Assembly (NCBI GenBank): GCA_003024785.1
Contig: PUQB01000308.1
Location: forward strand, 38,501 to 102,500
Length of the DNA stretch: 64,000 nucleotides
Source of the DNA: Selaginella tamariscina
Taxonomy: Eukaryota > Streptophyta > Lycopodiopsida > Selaginellales > Selaginellaceae
Direction of reading: 5' to 3'
Shown: piece after piece, positions 1 to 12,131 of the stretch
How the letters are laid out: each line of letters begins with the position of its first letter
How positions within the stretch are numbered: position 1 is the first letter of the stretch
The notes under the pieces: model-generated
What the model saw: only the letters and a program-made list of their open reading frames with translations
Databases searched by the model: none
What the model was told of the DNA's origin: nothing
Position numbers and translations under genes: made by a program

Positions 1-796
1 AAATATTTAAAATAATTATATTATATATGTTTAATAGGTTTGTATTTTGGACCTAAATATAAATATATATGTAAATATAAAACTTCTATGGGTGATATGA
101 TAAATTTTAGAAGTATAAATGTAATTTTTCTTTAACATAATTCTTGCCGCTGGAGTTAAAGTAGTATATTTAGATATTATAAACAAATCAGCCACGTATG
201 TATATGTATATGTGTGTGTGTAACTATGTATTTTAGTGTGTAGATGGTAGATGTACATATACATCTACATATAGCATTACCTCAAGTAGTTTCCTTCACC
301 TGAATTACAGCTTTTGCTATATATACTTGTGTAAACACCATACGCCATGCACACATACAACCATTATGTATATTTGTGTTATATATATATATATAATATA
401 TGCAAGCTTATCTTTTTTAGAATTACACACACAAAGCCACAAAACAAACACATTTATATTCTATAAGATATATTGATTATATAATGATAATAATCACGAT
501 TATAAAATTGTTTATCAAATTTATTACAAGAAAGAATTTATATGAAAAAAACTCTCTTTATTATGAAAAAAATTATTACTTAATAATAATATAAAAGTTG
601 AATTATATTGATATGTTTTAGTATATTTTTTTAGCAATCTGTGTCTATTATGTTATTTATAATCGTTAATTCGAATAATGTAGCTTTTAACAGGTTTGAC
701 TACCACGGCAGTGGTGAAAGATTTACAACAGGTAAATCGAACTACTATTGTCATGTTAACAATGCGTGTGTGTGGTGTGTGTGTGTGTGTGTGTGT

Positions 797-828
<32 letters not shown>

Positions 829-883
829 CTTTACAGTGATTATTAATTATGATTTGTAGTTGATTAAAAAATTCTATATTGCA
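1..883. other. AT-rich intergenic stretch with microsatellites
   Basis: No coding region is supported here. The stretch is strongly AT-rich with scattered TATATA and GTATATG tracts. It ends in a compound microsatellite at about 764-828, (GT)n followed directly by (GA)n. The short ORFs on either strand are simple-sequence translations. Parts at 30-110 and 480-560 loosely resemble AT-rich sequence near 40.1-40.4 kb, which may be an old duplication or only shared composition. Confidence 0.7.
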
Positions 884-2716
884 ATGGTTGACCATGATCA
901 TACTTCACTTGCATCTGGATCGATCGGGGCCGTCCTTGGACCGGTAATTGGTGAGCCGCTGAAGGGTGCAATTGCGGCTCTAATCCTCCCAGCATGCCAC
1001 TTTGTAAAGAATGGATGGGAGCTGAAAAGCATTATTGCTGGCGTGAATGCCTCTGATTGTCTTCGTCTTTTGCCGGAGGTGGCAAATTGTATGAAAGACT
1101 TCCATCCAGGCTCTGATGAATACATCATGTTGAGCAAGTTCACAAATGATCTACCATAGATGGAGCTAAAAATACAGTTTGTATAACAGGTGAGTTTGCT
1201 AGCTCTAACACACAGACGCACACACACTCACACACACCACGCACAATGTTGGATGTTTCAGAGGGATGAAATCCAGAAAGATTCTGGCCTGCAAGGAGCG
1301 ATCTGGTTGCAGTGAGAGCCCTAATCAAAAGGGTGGAAGATAACCGTAGTCACTCTTGACGTGCGGAAACCTATAATTCCAAGGGAGTCTTGTGTCTCCA
1401 GCCTGAGATCTTTGCTTGGCGATGAACATGGACCTGAATGGATTCTTATACATGGGCAGAGCGGAGTGGGAGAAACGCATTTGGTTCAATACGTTTTTCA
1501 GATGCAGAGATGAGAGAACTCTTTGGTTGTATTGCATATCTCGAAGTTGGCTAAGTCAAAGACGAGGTATCAATGTATATTAGTGCTGATCATTGGTCAC
1601 TCTGTAGATTACAAATGTAGGAAAGGGCATGTAATCAATCCAAGCCTTCGTAAATCGAACTTCCAATAAGGTGACTCTTATTGTACTAGAGAATGTGTGG
1701 AACGCAGATATTTTGAGGGCAGTGGACATCAAAGGTGTTAGGAAGCTGGTTACCAGTCAGAAGGGGAACGTGCTTGATCAATTCTCAAGGGATAGAATTG
1801 CAAACCTAGAGGTGAATCCTTTATCAGATATAGATGCTCGCACACTCTTCTGCTTGCATGGCTTTGGGAAAGAAGAGCCTCCTAAGGATATGTCAAGTTA
1901 ATGGTTGAACAATGCTATGGAGTTCCAAAAGTATTGGAAGTCATGGCTAGGTACATGGCTAAAGACATTGGGGCTTTGTATTCTCCTACATACTGGGAAC
2001 ATGTAAAGATCAGGCGGGGAAAATGTGATGAGCACGAAAAGATATTTAGGGTGCTGAAGCTGAGTTACGACGAATTAAGAAATGATGAGAAGGTGCTTTT
2101 CCTATGCATTGCTATGCAAGACAAATACGAGTTTCTTGTAGGACAATGTTAGACATCCGCTCTATTACTGGTGGCTGGTGTTAAGCTCGTATGAACATGA
2201 TGATTATCAGCAATCATCAGCACTTAAGTCACTGAAAGATGCATCTTTAACTGAGTTTTTTTGTCCTAGTCGATTGATGGTTGAGCTAGCATACTACATC
2301 ATCAAAACAGATAAACATCCATACTTCAGACTTCGCACTTGCAGTGGCCAGACATCAGCAGTGGAGGTGATTTATGGAGATATAGGAGACATGAAAGGTG
2401 AAAAGGTTTCAGAGCCTCGCTTGTCCGTGATGCAGCTGGTGTATCTGAGGGAGCCAATGCATATCTCTTTGGAAAGCTTTTCCAACCTGAAGTTTTTATG
2501 GTTGAATGGGCAGTTCGTAACAATTTGTGGATTGGAGTTCCTTGTGCAGTTAAGATACTTACAGCTTAATCCTGGTGAAAGATGCTGGTGCTCTTATGAA
2601 AATCTGCTTGAAGGGCTTGGCAGACTTCATCAGCTGGAGGTTCTTAGGATACCTTGTTTTGGCGAATGTGATGGTGCTGCTCATCTGGATTTCAGGTTTC
2701 TGAAAAACATGGACAG
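884..2716 (+). pseudogene. NLR (NB-ARC-LRR) resistance gene, decayed, 5' part
   Basis: NLR proteins are cytosolic ATP-switch immune receptors. Seen in order: an N-terminal exon from ATG 884 with a Gly/Ala-rich hydrophobic stretch (SIGAVLGPVIGEPLKGAI); a P-loop near 1440-1500 read as GQSGVGETHLV; a kinase-2/RNBS-B region from 1671 (TLIVLENVW then KLVTSQ); a GLPLA-like GVPKVLEV near 1920; an ARC2 LKLSYDELRNDEKVLFLCIA near 2060; and an LRR part 2178-2716 (SFSNLKFLWLNG, LVQLRYLQLN, LHQLEVLRIP). The pieces lie in different frames and are split by stops. The invariant P-loop lysine is Glu and the kinase-2 aspartate region is Glu, so ATP binding should fail. A GT donor follows MDR at 2717, and its phase fits the LRR exon at 5612. 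Some breaks may be introns or consensus errors, but the P-loop change argues for a real pseudogene. Confidence 0.8.
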
Positions 2717-3486
2717 GTATAAAAATGTATTATACTCTATATATGCATCCATCACCATCACCACTGATATGTAGTTAGGTTTCTGCAGTATGAATTTACA
2801 GGGTTTCACATGCATTTGTAGACTTTCTGAGGGTTTGTGGGCATTTGTGAAGTCTTTTATTCAAATATTATATTAAATAATATTAATAATATTAACATAC
2901 AAATTCGTATTATATGTATAGAACAATATTATTTATATTATAAATTATATTTAAAAAAGAATAAATATTGCCTTTTATGGAGACTCATTTTTCAATGCCT
3001 CCATAGGGTTTAGGGTTATTCTAAGTTGGCCGTTACCTTTACTTAATTATGCAAATTAAAAATTGCGCAACTATTAATTAAATATTAAGGCTAAATCTAG
3101 ATCGAATTGCATCCGGACCAGGTGGACACAAAGATCATGGAACATGTAAAAGAGGGAAATGCGATAATTACTGTGTACCGTTCGTTTGAGTTAATTAAGT
3201 CGTTTTAAACAACATTACCGTATTTAACGAATATTAGCCAGGAGAAATCACGGAATGGAAATCGGGCAACACGTGCACGTAGGTGAGAACGAGGGCTTTG
3301 CATTGAGACCAAAAACAGTACAAACGGAGATCTGGACAGCCAGTTAATGCAGAGAAACTCATTGGCCAGTTCGATTTTGTAAAATACAATATACTAACGT
3401 TGGACTCTTCTTATGTATTTTATGTTAAAATGAATTTATTTCCCACGAAAGAAAGTTTTACAAAGCAGTTTAGCTAGTGTTTATTT

Positions 3487-3981
3487 TTGCTTCTCGGCCT
3501 TCTTTGACTTACGGTTTTCAAGTTTGTCATCAGCATTACGGTTTTTAGATTGCTTGGCCTTGTCCAAGTTTGTTGTTGTGTCCTCTATTTTGATAGTGTG
3601 CCTTTCTTTGGTGATCTATAGCAAAGTCATTACTGGTGGTTCAAGTTTACTACTGTTTTTGTCTTCTTCCTTGTAGGTCTTTGTAGGTTGCAAATAGTTC
3701 TTTATACTAGGATTGTTGAACTTGACTAATGTGTGAGGCTTCACTAGTAACTCGTTATTGGATTCCTTTGTGGGTGCATCCTTTCTCAGTCGTTTCCAAC
3801 ATGCATCACATGCGTTACATAGAGCCTTATCGTCAAAGGCAAGTATTTTGTCTCGTGGAATCTTAAAGACGAATAGAAAACATGCATTCAAGTTGAATGT
3901 CCTCAGGTGGCCTCCTGCAATGGTCAAAAAATTGACTTGTTTTGTGCAACACAATTGTTGTTCATCTTTAACATTCCACAT
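3487..3981 (-). pseudogene. Unknown Cys-containing, Lys-rich protein remnant
   Basis: The minus-strand frame contains the motif LCNACDACWKRLRKDAP, with a CNACxxC cluster loosely like the end of a GATA-type finger. Then comes a polar stretch (HTLVKFNN, LQPTKTYKEED) and, after one in-frame stop near 3615, a Lys/Asn-rich tail in the same frame ending near 3487 (ENRKSKKAEKQK). Part of the coding sequence (about 3660-3850) is repeated in inverted orientation at 4000-4180. I do not recognise the family. Repetition inside an insert suggests a mobile-element-derived protein, but that is inference. Confidence 0.35.
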
Positions 3982-4345
3982 GATAAAATATTTACATTTG
4001 ATGCTAAGGCTCTACGTAACGCATGCGATGCATGTTGAAGAAAAAACAATTGAGAAAGGATGCACCCACAGAGGAATCTAATAACGAGCTACTAGTGAAG
4101 CCGCACACGTTAGTCAATTTCAACAATCCTGGTATAAAGGACTATTTGCAACCTACAAAGACCTACAAGAAAGAGGAATAAACTTGACCATCGGTAATGT
4201 TAAGTTTAAATAAACGTTAGTTAGATTGAATATCTTGATTAATGTCTTTTATTGCGCTTTCGATTGGATAGACACTTGATTAGACGGACGGAGAGCAGAG
4301 GTTCGGAACGCAACAGACAGAATTGTGACCTGTTGCATACTGCAG

Positions 4346-4507
4346 AATTTATTGATAGACCCAAACAAGGCAAAGACGGAGGAAGAGGTGCGAGACCTAG
4401 AGCTGGAGCGGGCAACGAGTTACGTGCGGGGCGAGGAGGAGGGGGAAGAGGGCGAGGAGGGGCTGGCAAAGAGAGAGACTCTGAAGGAGTGGCTGCCATT
4501 CCACTAG
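4346..4507 (+). pseudogene. Orphan acidic exon-like fragment
   Basis: After a TACTGCAG acceptor, an open frame starts NLLIDPNKAKTEEEVRDLEL, continues with a Glu/Gly-rich stretch and ends RETLKEWLPFH before TAG 4505-4507. The stretch is GC-rich and purine-rich against AT-rich surroundings, as expected for an exon. An A14 run follows the stop at about 4524-4537, so a retrotransposed 3' end is possible. The parent gene is not recognised. A competing frame is Arg/Gly-rich and looks like a shadow of the purine bias. Confidence 0.35.
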
Positions 4508-5611
4508 AGAGAGAGGCACGGAGTAAAAAAAAAAAAAACCACTTTGCATATATGGTAGAATTTTAGTTTGCATTACAAAAATCTACATTTTCATATTGAA
4601 GGTCTGTGGTTCAAATACAGCATAATAAATTAATTTATTAAAATTAATTAATTTCAATCTTTATTTATGTAATTAATGGTGAGACTGTGATTTTGTTAAA
4701 ATAACTTATTTAACTTAACTTAACTTCATTAAAATCATATTAATTTAATTTAAGTTAAAATATAACTTAATTAAGCTTTGGTGGGAGTGTGATCGATCTA
4801 ATTAAGTTATAATAATTAACTTAACTATGTTAACTGTCAGTGGGAGTGAGCTGATAGTTAAATTAATATATTAACCTTGAAGTCTTTTTATGTATTTTAT
4901 GTTAAAATGAATGTACTTCTAAGGAAAGAAAGTTTTAAAAATGTTGTGTAATTTTAATTGCTCATTATTTTTTGTTATAACTTTTAAAACGTCTGTTCAA
5001 TTTAATGTTTTACAGGTATGGTTTAACTACTTCGGATTAATTAATTAATTTATTAATTTTTAACTTGAAATCAATCCATACGGTTAGACCGAACTTACCT
5101 TCAACTTGAAATAGTATATTATCATTTTTAATATCTATGTATATGGATTTATAGATCTAAAGGGGCTCTTTCCATCTATACCAAACTCACAAACATCCTA
5201 GCTGTGTGAAAAGAGTTACGATTGCACTAATCATGTTTAAATTACAGTTTAATTTTAATAACTTAAATTAAAATAAATCATTACAAATATGATATCTATT
5301 ATCTCTGTGCATGTATATGTACATGCATCTACATACCCTGTGACCTTGAAGGGTTTTAATTATTTTAATATTCATTATTAGTGAACAATTACAACGGTAC
5401 GATCGATACTTTACTGTTAATACTTCCACATGCAGTTATGTGGAACAGACGTGATTTTCATTTTACAAAAAATTAGAAATTTAGAGATGTATATAAATAA
5501 TAATATAAATGCATGAATATTTCAAGTTTCATGCTACGTCTTTATATATTAGTATTATGATTATTATATTGTTTAACATTGATTGAAAGTAAAATATTTA
5601 ATTTTATAGAG

Positions 5612-6088
5612 ATTGGGACATTTAATGATTTCAAACTGCAACAGTTTAAGTCAGATTCCATTGAACACATTCACAATCGTATATCAATATCAAAGATGCA
5701 ACCATATTGAAAGACTTCCACCTCATTCTACTTGTTTAAACGTTAAAGCCTTGATTTGCATTCCTTGTCCAGATTGGTATGGGAATGAGTAAATCCTGCT
5801 GAATTTCCAAAACTTGAGAAGTTTACAATTGGATATTTCACATTTAAACATCTGATCACATTACTCACATCTCTTAAGAAGTTAAATATTAAAGATTATT
5901 CACAATTGGAAACATTATTAGAGAACCACACACAGTTCTTCTCCCTTATCAACTTGGAAAAATTGGTGTTATTGATTTTGCCTAAATTAATTTGTTTTCC
6001 AGACTGCATTGAAATTCTTCACACCTTTATTATTAGAATGTACATATGTCTTAGAATTGAAACTATTAATGAGGAGAGAGAGCTCTAG
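5612..6088 (+). pseudogene. LRR exon, probable 3' part of the NLR pseudogene
   Basis: Directly after a TTTATAGAG acceptor the sequence reads LGHLMISNCNSLSQIPL, an LRR-type segment. Further leucine-rich stretches follow in other frames, including PKLEKFTIGYF-like text near 5810, SLKKLNIKDYSQLETLLEN near 5870 and LEKLVLLILPKLICFPDC near 5950; the last frame stops at 6088. The acceptor phase completes the AG left by the exon ending at 2716, giving MDR-LGHL. This suggests one NLR gene with a ~2.9-kb intron. Several internal frame changes are present. It could instead be a fragment of a neighbouring NLR copy. Confidence 0.6.
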
Positions 6089-6970
6089 TAAGGAAGGAGG
6101 GAAAACTGGTTTAATCTTCTAATAAACATTCTCAAACAAAAATGGAAATGTCTATAATTTAGAAGTTTTAATAATTAATAATTTTAATTATTTAAATAAT
6201 AATTATTTTAGGAATATTATATTTTTAAATTTAATTTTGATTTCATTAATTCTTATTTAATTCTTTTTTTTTAATAAATAATTATTTCCATTTTACTGTC
6301 CTTTGAGCATTTTTGTTTTGTGAAGAGGCAATAAAAACAGAATAACAATGACAATCTTAAAACTTGTATCTAATAAATCTGATGGATACAAATCCAAGAT
6401 TGTGCTTATATGTACATACATACATACCTATGTTCTGTTCTTTGCATAGTTAGATGTGGACACGTGTATTGACAGTATGCTAACCTAGATATGCTGCATG
6501 GGGTGCATGCAGCCCCAACCCAGTCATCTCAGTAATATATTATTAATTGTTAATTTATATTAATTAATACAATATTAATCTAGAATAGGCTCTATTGTTT
6601 ATTCTGTAAGAATTTTAGACATTTTTGTATTATTTTTATTTAATATATGTATTATAAAATAATTAAGAATATTATAATAAACTGAATGAATCTTCGGAAC
6701 GGCCAAAATAGTCAAAATGCAAGCACGAGCATCTTGGTGTCCTATACAAACTTTTATTTATTCATATAATATTTGAATTAATATACATAAATTTTATTTA
6801 ACAACCCAATAAATTTTATTTATTATATCATATTGTATGCAAGTGACTTTCGATCGTACCATGTAGCTCAAATATTCGAGGGCTAAATTTCCAACCGAAT
6901 ATTCTTACGTTGTTGAAACATCTACTTAATAAGTTAATATATATACTGCAGTTTGAAGAAGCACAACAAT
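6089..6970. other. AT-rich intergenic; start of inverted-duplication arm
   Basis: No gene is seen. From about 6695 the sequence matches the reverse complement of the region ending near 39725, including CCGAATATTCTTA just upstream of the proline-rich gene. A TATATATA stretch at about 6937-6945 lies ~30 bp before the ATG at 6971 and may act as its TATA box. Confidence 0.55.
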
Positions 6971-8146
6971 ATGGGTACTCTTAAGTTAGAATTGTTTCTA
7001 CTTGCGTTAGCATTTTATTGCAAGCACTATAGCACATCTTCTTAATGCTAGAGTAACCGGTAATGTTCGTTGTCAAAATTGTGACTCTTCCTCCGGAGGT
7101 GTTCAAGGTAACGATTAATATAAATTATGAATTTATATTTAATATTTATTATTTTTGTTTAGGTGTAAGAGTTCAAGTTAGCTGCACGTTTGGAAAACAT
7201 AGTGACGGATTCACAAACTTCCAAGGTTCCTACAATTTGTTTTTAATCGCACAAGACAGAGATGCACCAAATATGGAAACCAGTTGCACCATAACAACAA
7301 CATCGACTTTTAGGAATTGCCCATTTCCTACTGGTCAATCGGTTATTCCTCTATCACAGTGCACAAAATCTACTTCAGTATCTAATAATGTTCAATATTC
7401 GTGTCCATCTTTCATATTTAATCCACAACAATGTCCGCCACTTCAATCACCACCTTTTCCAGTGAATTCACCATCTCCACCGCCACCGCCACCCTCTAAG
7501 AAATCACCGCCACCCCCAACCCCATCCACCCACCCCTAAGAAATCACCACTACCTCCACCACCTAAGAAAACACCACCACCACCACCGCCTAAGAAATCG
7601 CCACCACCCCGCCACCTCACCACCTAAGAAAATCACCCTCCACCGCCACCTAGGAAATCACCACCACCTCCACCACCGCCTAAGAAATCGCCACCACCCC
7701 GCCACCTCCACCGCCACCTCCACCACCTAAGAAATCACCGCCTCCACCGCCACCTAACAAATCACCACCACCTCCACCACCACCTAAGAAATCACCACCA
7801 CCCCCACCACCTAACAAATCAACACCACCTCCACCACCTAAGGAATCACCCCACCCCACCTCCACCACCGCCTAAGCAATCCACCACCCCACCACCTCCA
7901 CCCGCCTAAGCAATCGCCACCACCCCACCACCTCCACCACCGCCTAAGCAATCGCCACCCCCCACCTCCACCACACCTAAGGAATCACCTCCACCACCGC
8001 CTAAGCAATCGCCACCACCTCCACCGCCACCTAACAAATCACCACCACCTCCACCACCACCTAAGGAATCATCCCCACCACCGCCTAAGCAATCGCCACC
8101 ACCTCCTCCACCAAGGACAAGGTGCCCTACTTGTCTAATCAATTAG
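6971..8146 (+). pseudogene. Ole e 1-like extensin / proline-rich cell-wall protein, left copy
   Basis: Predicted secreted wall protein: signal peptide (MGTLKLELFLLAL), a Pollen Ole e 1-like domain (VTGNVRCQNCDSSSGGVQ, then VRVQVSCTFGKHSDGF), and a long proline-rich tail of PPPPKKSPPPP-type repeats ending in TRCPTCLIN before TAG 8144-8146. Exon 1 is 6971-7107, the intron is 7108-7162 (55 bp, GT-AG) and exon 2 is 7163-8146. Compared with the copy at 38.4-39.5 kb, two bases are missing inside the signal peptide, and the frame changes several times in the C-rich tail. C-run length errors are plausible there, so this may be an active gene or a dead duplicate. Family members are hydroxyproline-rich wall glycoproteins. 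Confidence 0.7.
7470..8115 (+). repeat. Proline-codon minisatellite of the PRP tail
   Basis: Tandem CCACCACCTCCACCACC-type units are separated by AAGAAATC, AACAAATC, AAGGAATC or AAGCAATC, encoding poly-Pro blocks joined by KKS, NKS, KES or KQS. Minus-strand glycine-rich ORFs here are antisense shadows. Confidence 0.85.
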
Positions 8147-9344
8147 CCACCGTGTTACACATATAAGATGTGGTAGAACTAACGACGGGCGAAAGGACAA
8201 TAATTGTCAAATAAAGATTATAAATCATGAAAATGACTTAATATATCTTGATTTAAATTTATGTGATCATAGGAAGAGAATAACACGATGGATACCTTTA
8301 TTTTAAGTTACTGCAGTCTCCACGTTGTTATCCCCAGGAGAAGACACATGCATGCAAGACTGATTCACACATGTAGTACACACGTAGTGAGAGATCGTAT
8401 AAATTATAATAACTATACGTCTAAACGAAATTTATACTACTCTATACATGTAATGAGAGATTTATGCATAGAAATTGTGCTTATTTATCACTTGCAATCT
8501 TAAATTAAAAAGAAGTGTAGTTTTTTTTTTTAAGAATTATATGTTCCATGGTTTAGTTTAAATATTAAATTACATTATATGTAATATGTTATGTACGCTG
8601 AACATATTCAAACATGTTAAATTCTCTTTGTCGATTTTAAAATTAAAAGTTGTTAAATTTTCTAAATCTATACACTAAATTGAATGTACATCAGCTGCTA
8701 AGATCTGGACATTATCAACTCGGCACTCCATATAACACAACTTGCATGTCCAACTTAAAACGTGAGAAGCTCTACTTTAATATATCTATTTGAATAAGAC
8801 ATATTAATCAATTTGAATAAATCAGTTTTATGAAACGTATTTTTGTATATGCATGTTATAATATACGAATTGAAAAGGTACAGGCATTTCACTCAGGCTA
8901 CAATGCAAACCATCCATTTACTATGTATGCATAGCGGTTTATAGATATATGCAAGCGTCCAAACGCCTGCTTTGCTTGCTGCGTACGAATTCAAGGGATG
9001 AAATGAGAGACCTTCGGTATTAAATGTAGTCTATGTAGAAATTTCATCCCCACATGACCAAGTCTAAAATATGTAGTCAAAGTGAGGAAATTTAAGGATA
9101 ATCGAATCACACTTTTGTAGTGGACAAAAGGATGTTAAAAAAATGATGTTAGGGATGAAAATGCTAATTGATAAGTTTAGAATCATACGTTCCTTACTTT
9201 AATTCAGTTGTGTAAAGGTAGACGTTGAGAACATATATTTTTTATAATGGTTTTAGATACCGTGAAGTCAAAATAAGAAATGATTAAAAATTTATTTTCA
9301 ATCTTATTTGAAAGTTTTAAACATGTTGTCAGAAGACTTACCAC
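8147..9344. other. Intergenic 3' flank of the PRP gene
   Basis: AT-rich sequence with no gene. It contains an AATAAAG at about 8211 that may be the PRP polyadenylation signal. The rest, to about 9062, is shared with the right inverted arm. The ORF at 8288-8503 has no recognisable features. Confidence 0.6.
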
Positions 9345-12131
9345 TTAAATTATCTTCATGTTGAGGTATGGATCAGATTTTGCCAGGTTCATTTTCACCG
9401 GCAAGAGCCTATATTAGTTAAGTCCTCAAGAATTGATAGAATTGAAGAGACAACTAATGAAATTAATTAGTTGAGGAATATTCAAGTCAATCTCTGTACG
9501 ATGCACCAATCCTATTTGTATTAAAAAAATGGTACAATGTAGATGTGTGTAAATTATTGAGTGTTGAATGTAATAACTATCAAAAATAAGTATCCTCTTC
9601 TGTAAATGACTTATTTAATAAATTATTAAAATTGAAGTATTTTTTCAAAAATAAACTTGAGATTTGGATATCATTACATTCGGGTAGCAAAGAATGACAT
9701 TAAAAAGATTATTTTTTAAACGCGATATGGATCAGTTGAGTTTCTAATCTTGTTATTCAGATTGTGCAATGCTCCAGCAACTTTTTGCACAATGATGATG
9801 ATGTGTTTAAGACTATTAAATGAGTTCGTAGTGATGTATATTGATGACATTTTGGTCTTCACTTGAAAAAAGGTGTTTTAGAGTTTGAGGGAAAACTAGT
9901 TGTATACTAAGGAAAACAAGTGCATGTTTGGTCAAACTAATATAAACTTCTTAGAATACTCAATATCAAGTGGTAAGGTTGTCATGGACCTAAAATAAAA
10001 ATAAGTTATTACTAAGTGGTTATTTGAAAGACATGCATTAAGTCAAATCATTCTTGGTATTCGTAGATTTACAGAAGGTTACTCAGAGATAATAGTGCTA
10101 TTAACAAATCTCACAAAGAACATTCCATGTCATTGGACTCTAGAGTGCCAGTGGCCGTTTGTCAAACGCAAAGAAGCTATCTCTTTGAGCCAATTTTGCA
10201 GTTGTCAAATTTTGAAATTGCTAATTTTTAAAAATCCATTTGAGATAGAGTGTAACTCTTCCAACTTTGCAATGTGATGTATTGCATCAAAAAGGACATC
10301 TAATGTTCTTTTTCTTAAAAAAGTTGGATGTTACACAAATTCAATGGCTTACTCACAAAAAGAAATGTATACTATTGTTGCTTTCTTGGAGTATTGGCGT
10401 CAAGTCGTGGCACTATAATTTAGATATATAGTGTAACTTTAAGGTATTTTAAAATGTAGCCGCTAGTAAAAGTGAGCTCTATTTCAACTGAAATTAAACA
10501 TAAAGATGGAAAAGACAATGTGTATGAGCATACACTCAATAAAAAGGTCATTTTTGTATTATGTCGACACCATTATCAACTTTGGTAGATAAATTTGTGA
10601 CACCATATTCTCAAGATGAATTTGCTAAAAAAGCCTTAAACCTAGTAACAAAGAAAAAACATGTTCATCAATTACAAAGAGATGGTGGTATTCTGGCATA
10701 CATATAAAGTCAAATAGATGCACTTGAGTGGGTGCATTTTGCAGTGCAAAATGGAGTTCTTTATAAAGAAAAGAGACTTTTATGTTCCAAAAGACAAAGA
10801 TTATTAAAAGAACATCATGATGTTCCTTTGGCAGGACATGGTAGAAAACATAAGACATTGGCACTACTAAAACAGAGTTTTATTGTTCGGGAATGATAAA
10901 CAACATTGTTGAGTATGTTAAGACATGCCCCACATGTCAACAAGTGAAAAGTCGGTCACAAAAATGAGTTGGAAGTTTGCAATGTATACCAATTCTGGAG
11001 GAGCCATTCAAATTGTTACTTTAGACTTTGTCATGGGATTGCTAAACTCTTGTAGTTTTAATGCCCCATAGTAGTGGTCAATTGGTTTTCAAAGGTTGTT
11101 CATTTCATTTCAACTATAAAAACAGTGAATTCAAAACAAGCAACAAAGTTGTTCTTTCATGAAGTCGTAAGAGTGCACAAATTACTAGAAATAATGATCT
11201 TAGATCAAGATCTTTGGTTTACGAACAAGTTTTGAGGAACGTTGTTTAAACAATTTAATACAATTCTGAAATTTAGTACGGCTTACCATCCACAAACAAA
11301 TAATCAAATAGAGAGGGTGAACTGACAAGTTGAGGACTATTTTAAATACTATGTTTAAGGTGATCAACTTGATTGGGTTGAACACTTGGATATGGTTAAG
11401 ATATGTTACAAAAACTTAACACACATTGCAATTGGGTGTAGCCCAATTGAGGTATTAACTGGGAATAAGGGTGATATTCCTCAAAGTATGGTGTTTTCAA
11501 AATACAATGTCATTTAAGTTCCCTTTGTAGTAGAGTTCACTGAATAATTACATCGTGCATGGGGTGCTACTCATTAAGTGATGATTGTAGCACAAGAAAG
11601 GTATCGTCAACAATACGATAAGCATCGACGGGATGTAGAGTATCAGATCGGAGATATGGTATCATTAAGTAAAAGAAACCTGAAGGTTTCAACAACTCTT
11701 TCAAGGAAGTTTTTATCACACTACATAGGTCCGTATAAGGTGAGTAGAAAAGGTGGATCTTTCTCCAGAGTTGGGAGTGATACACAATGTGTTTCATGTC
11801 AATTTACTTGAACCATTTCATAAAGATGTGAAACATCTAGAGAGATACTATAATTTGCAACCGCCTTTTGAACTAGTTGGTGAACAAAAGAAGTTTGAAG
11901 TTGAGTTTATCTATATTAAAGTAGAGAAAAGTTTATGGAGAGCGGAAATGTAAGCTCGAGTATCTTATCAAATGAAAGGGTTCAGCATGCAAATCAACGT
12001 GAGAACCATTAGAGAATCTACAGAATGCAATAGAATTGGTAAATGAGTTTGAGACGAGTCTCAAGCTGATTGTAGTAAAGTAAAAAAATAAAGTTTTATT
12101 CTTCTTGCTAATAGACAATATTAACTAAAGG
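9345..12131 (+). mobile_element. Ty3/gypsy chromovirus fossil, internal region
   Basis: Degenerate retroelement on the plus strand, broken many times. Recognisable parts in order: reverse transcriptase at about 9640-10000 (including the YIDDILVF active-site motif near 9840), RNase H-like text at about 10080-10560, integrase at about 10650-11560, and a C-terminal chromodomain at about 11880-12075 (EYLIK and KG core, EPLENLQNA-like text). The upstream gag/protease part is not recognised. The chromodomain identifies the chromovirus lineage of Ty3/gypsy. The extent of decay suggests an old insertion. Confidence 0.85.

Larger units (their letters stand above)
3395..4950. repeat. Unclassified insert with flanking direct repeats and internal inverted repeat
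   Basis: Two imperfect direct repeats of about 55 bp (about 3407-3462 and 4885-4940, sharing TATGTATTTTATGTTAAAAT and GAAAGAAAGTTTTA) bracket the segment. Inside, the minus-strand sequence of about 3615-3860 recurs in plus orientation at about 3995-4202, making an inverted repeat with a ~130-bp spacer. The arms encode the same peptide on opposite strands. No transposase is recognised. It could be a fold-back element or a segmental insertion by recombination. Confidence 0.5.
2717..5611. other. Large NLR intron / AT-rich region with embedded insert
   Basis: Apart from the repeat-bounded insert described separately (about 3395-4950), this is AT-rich sequence without recognisable genes. A telomere-like TTTAGGGTT occurs once near 3008. 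From 4560 to 5600 the DNA is AATTAA-rich with no coding signal. Confidence 0.55.
6695..9062 (+). repeat. Left arm of a large inverted duplication
   Basis: This segment holds the proline-rich gene, its promoter and its 3' flank. It matches the reverse complement of about 37565-39725. Shared landmarks are ACTTTCGATCGTAC-like sequence upstream, the whole gene, and downstream CAGGCATTTCACTCAGGCTAC and TTCATCCCCACATGACCAAG. The arms are about 28.5 kb apart and contain the same gene in opposite orientation. Confidence 0.85.

Noticed and set aside
4252-4566. Arg/Gly-rich ORF resembling an RGG protein
   Set aside because: Arises from purine-rich sequence in a frame different from the one following a good acceptor site; no RNA-binding domain.
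7680-8142. Glycine-rich minus-strand ORFs
   Set aside because: They are exact antisense shadows of the proline-rich repeat; the splice sites and signal peptide are on the plus strand.
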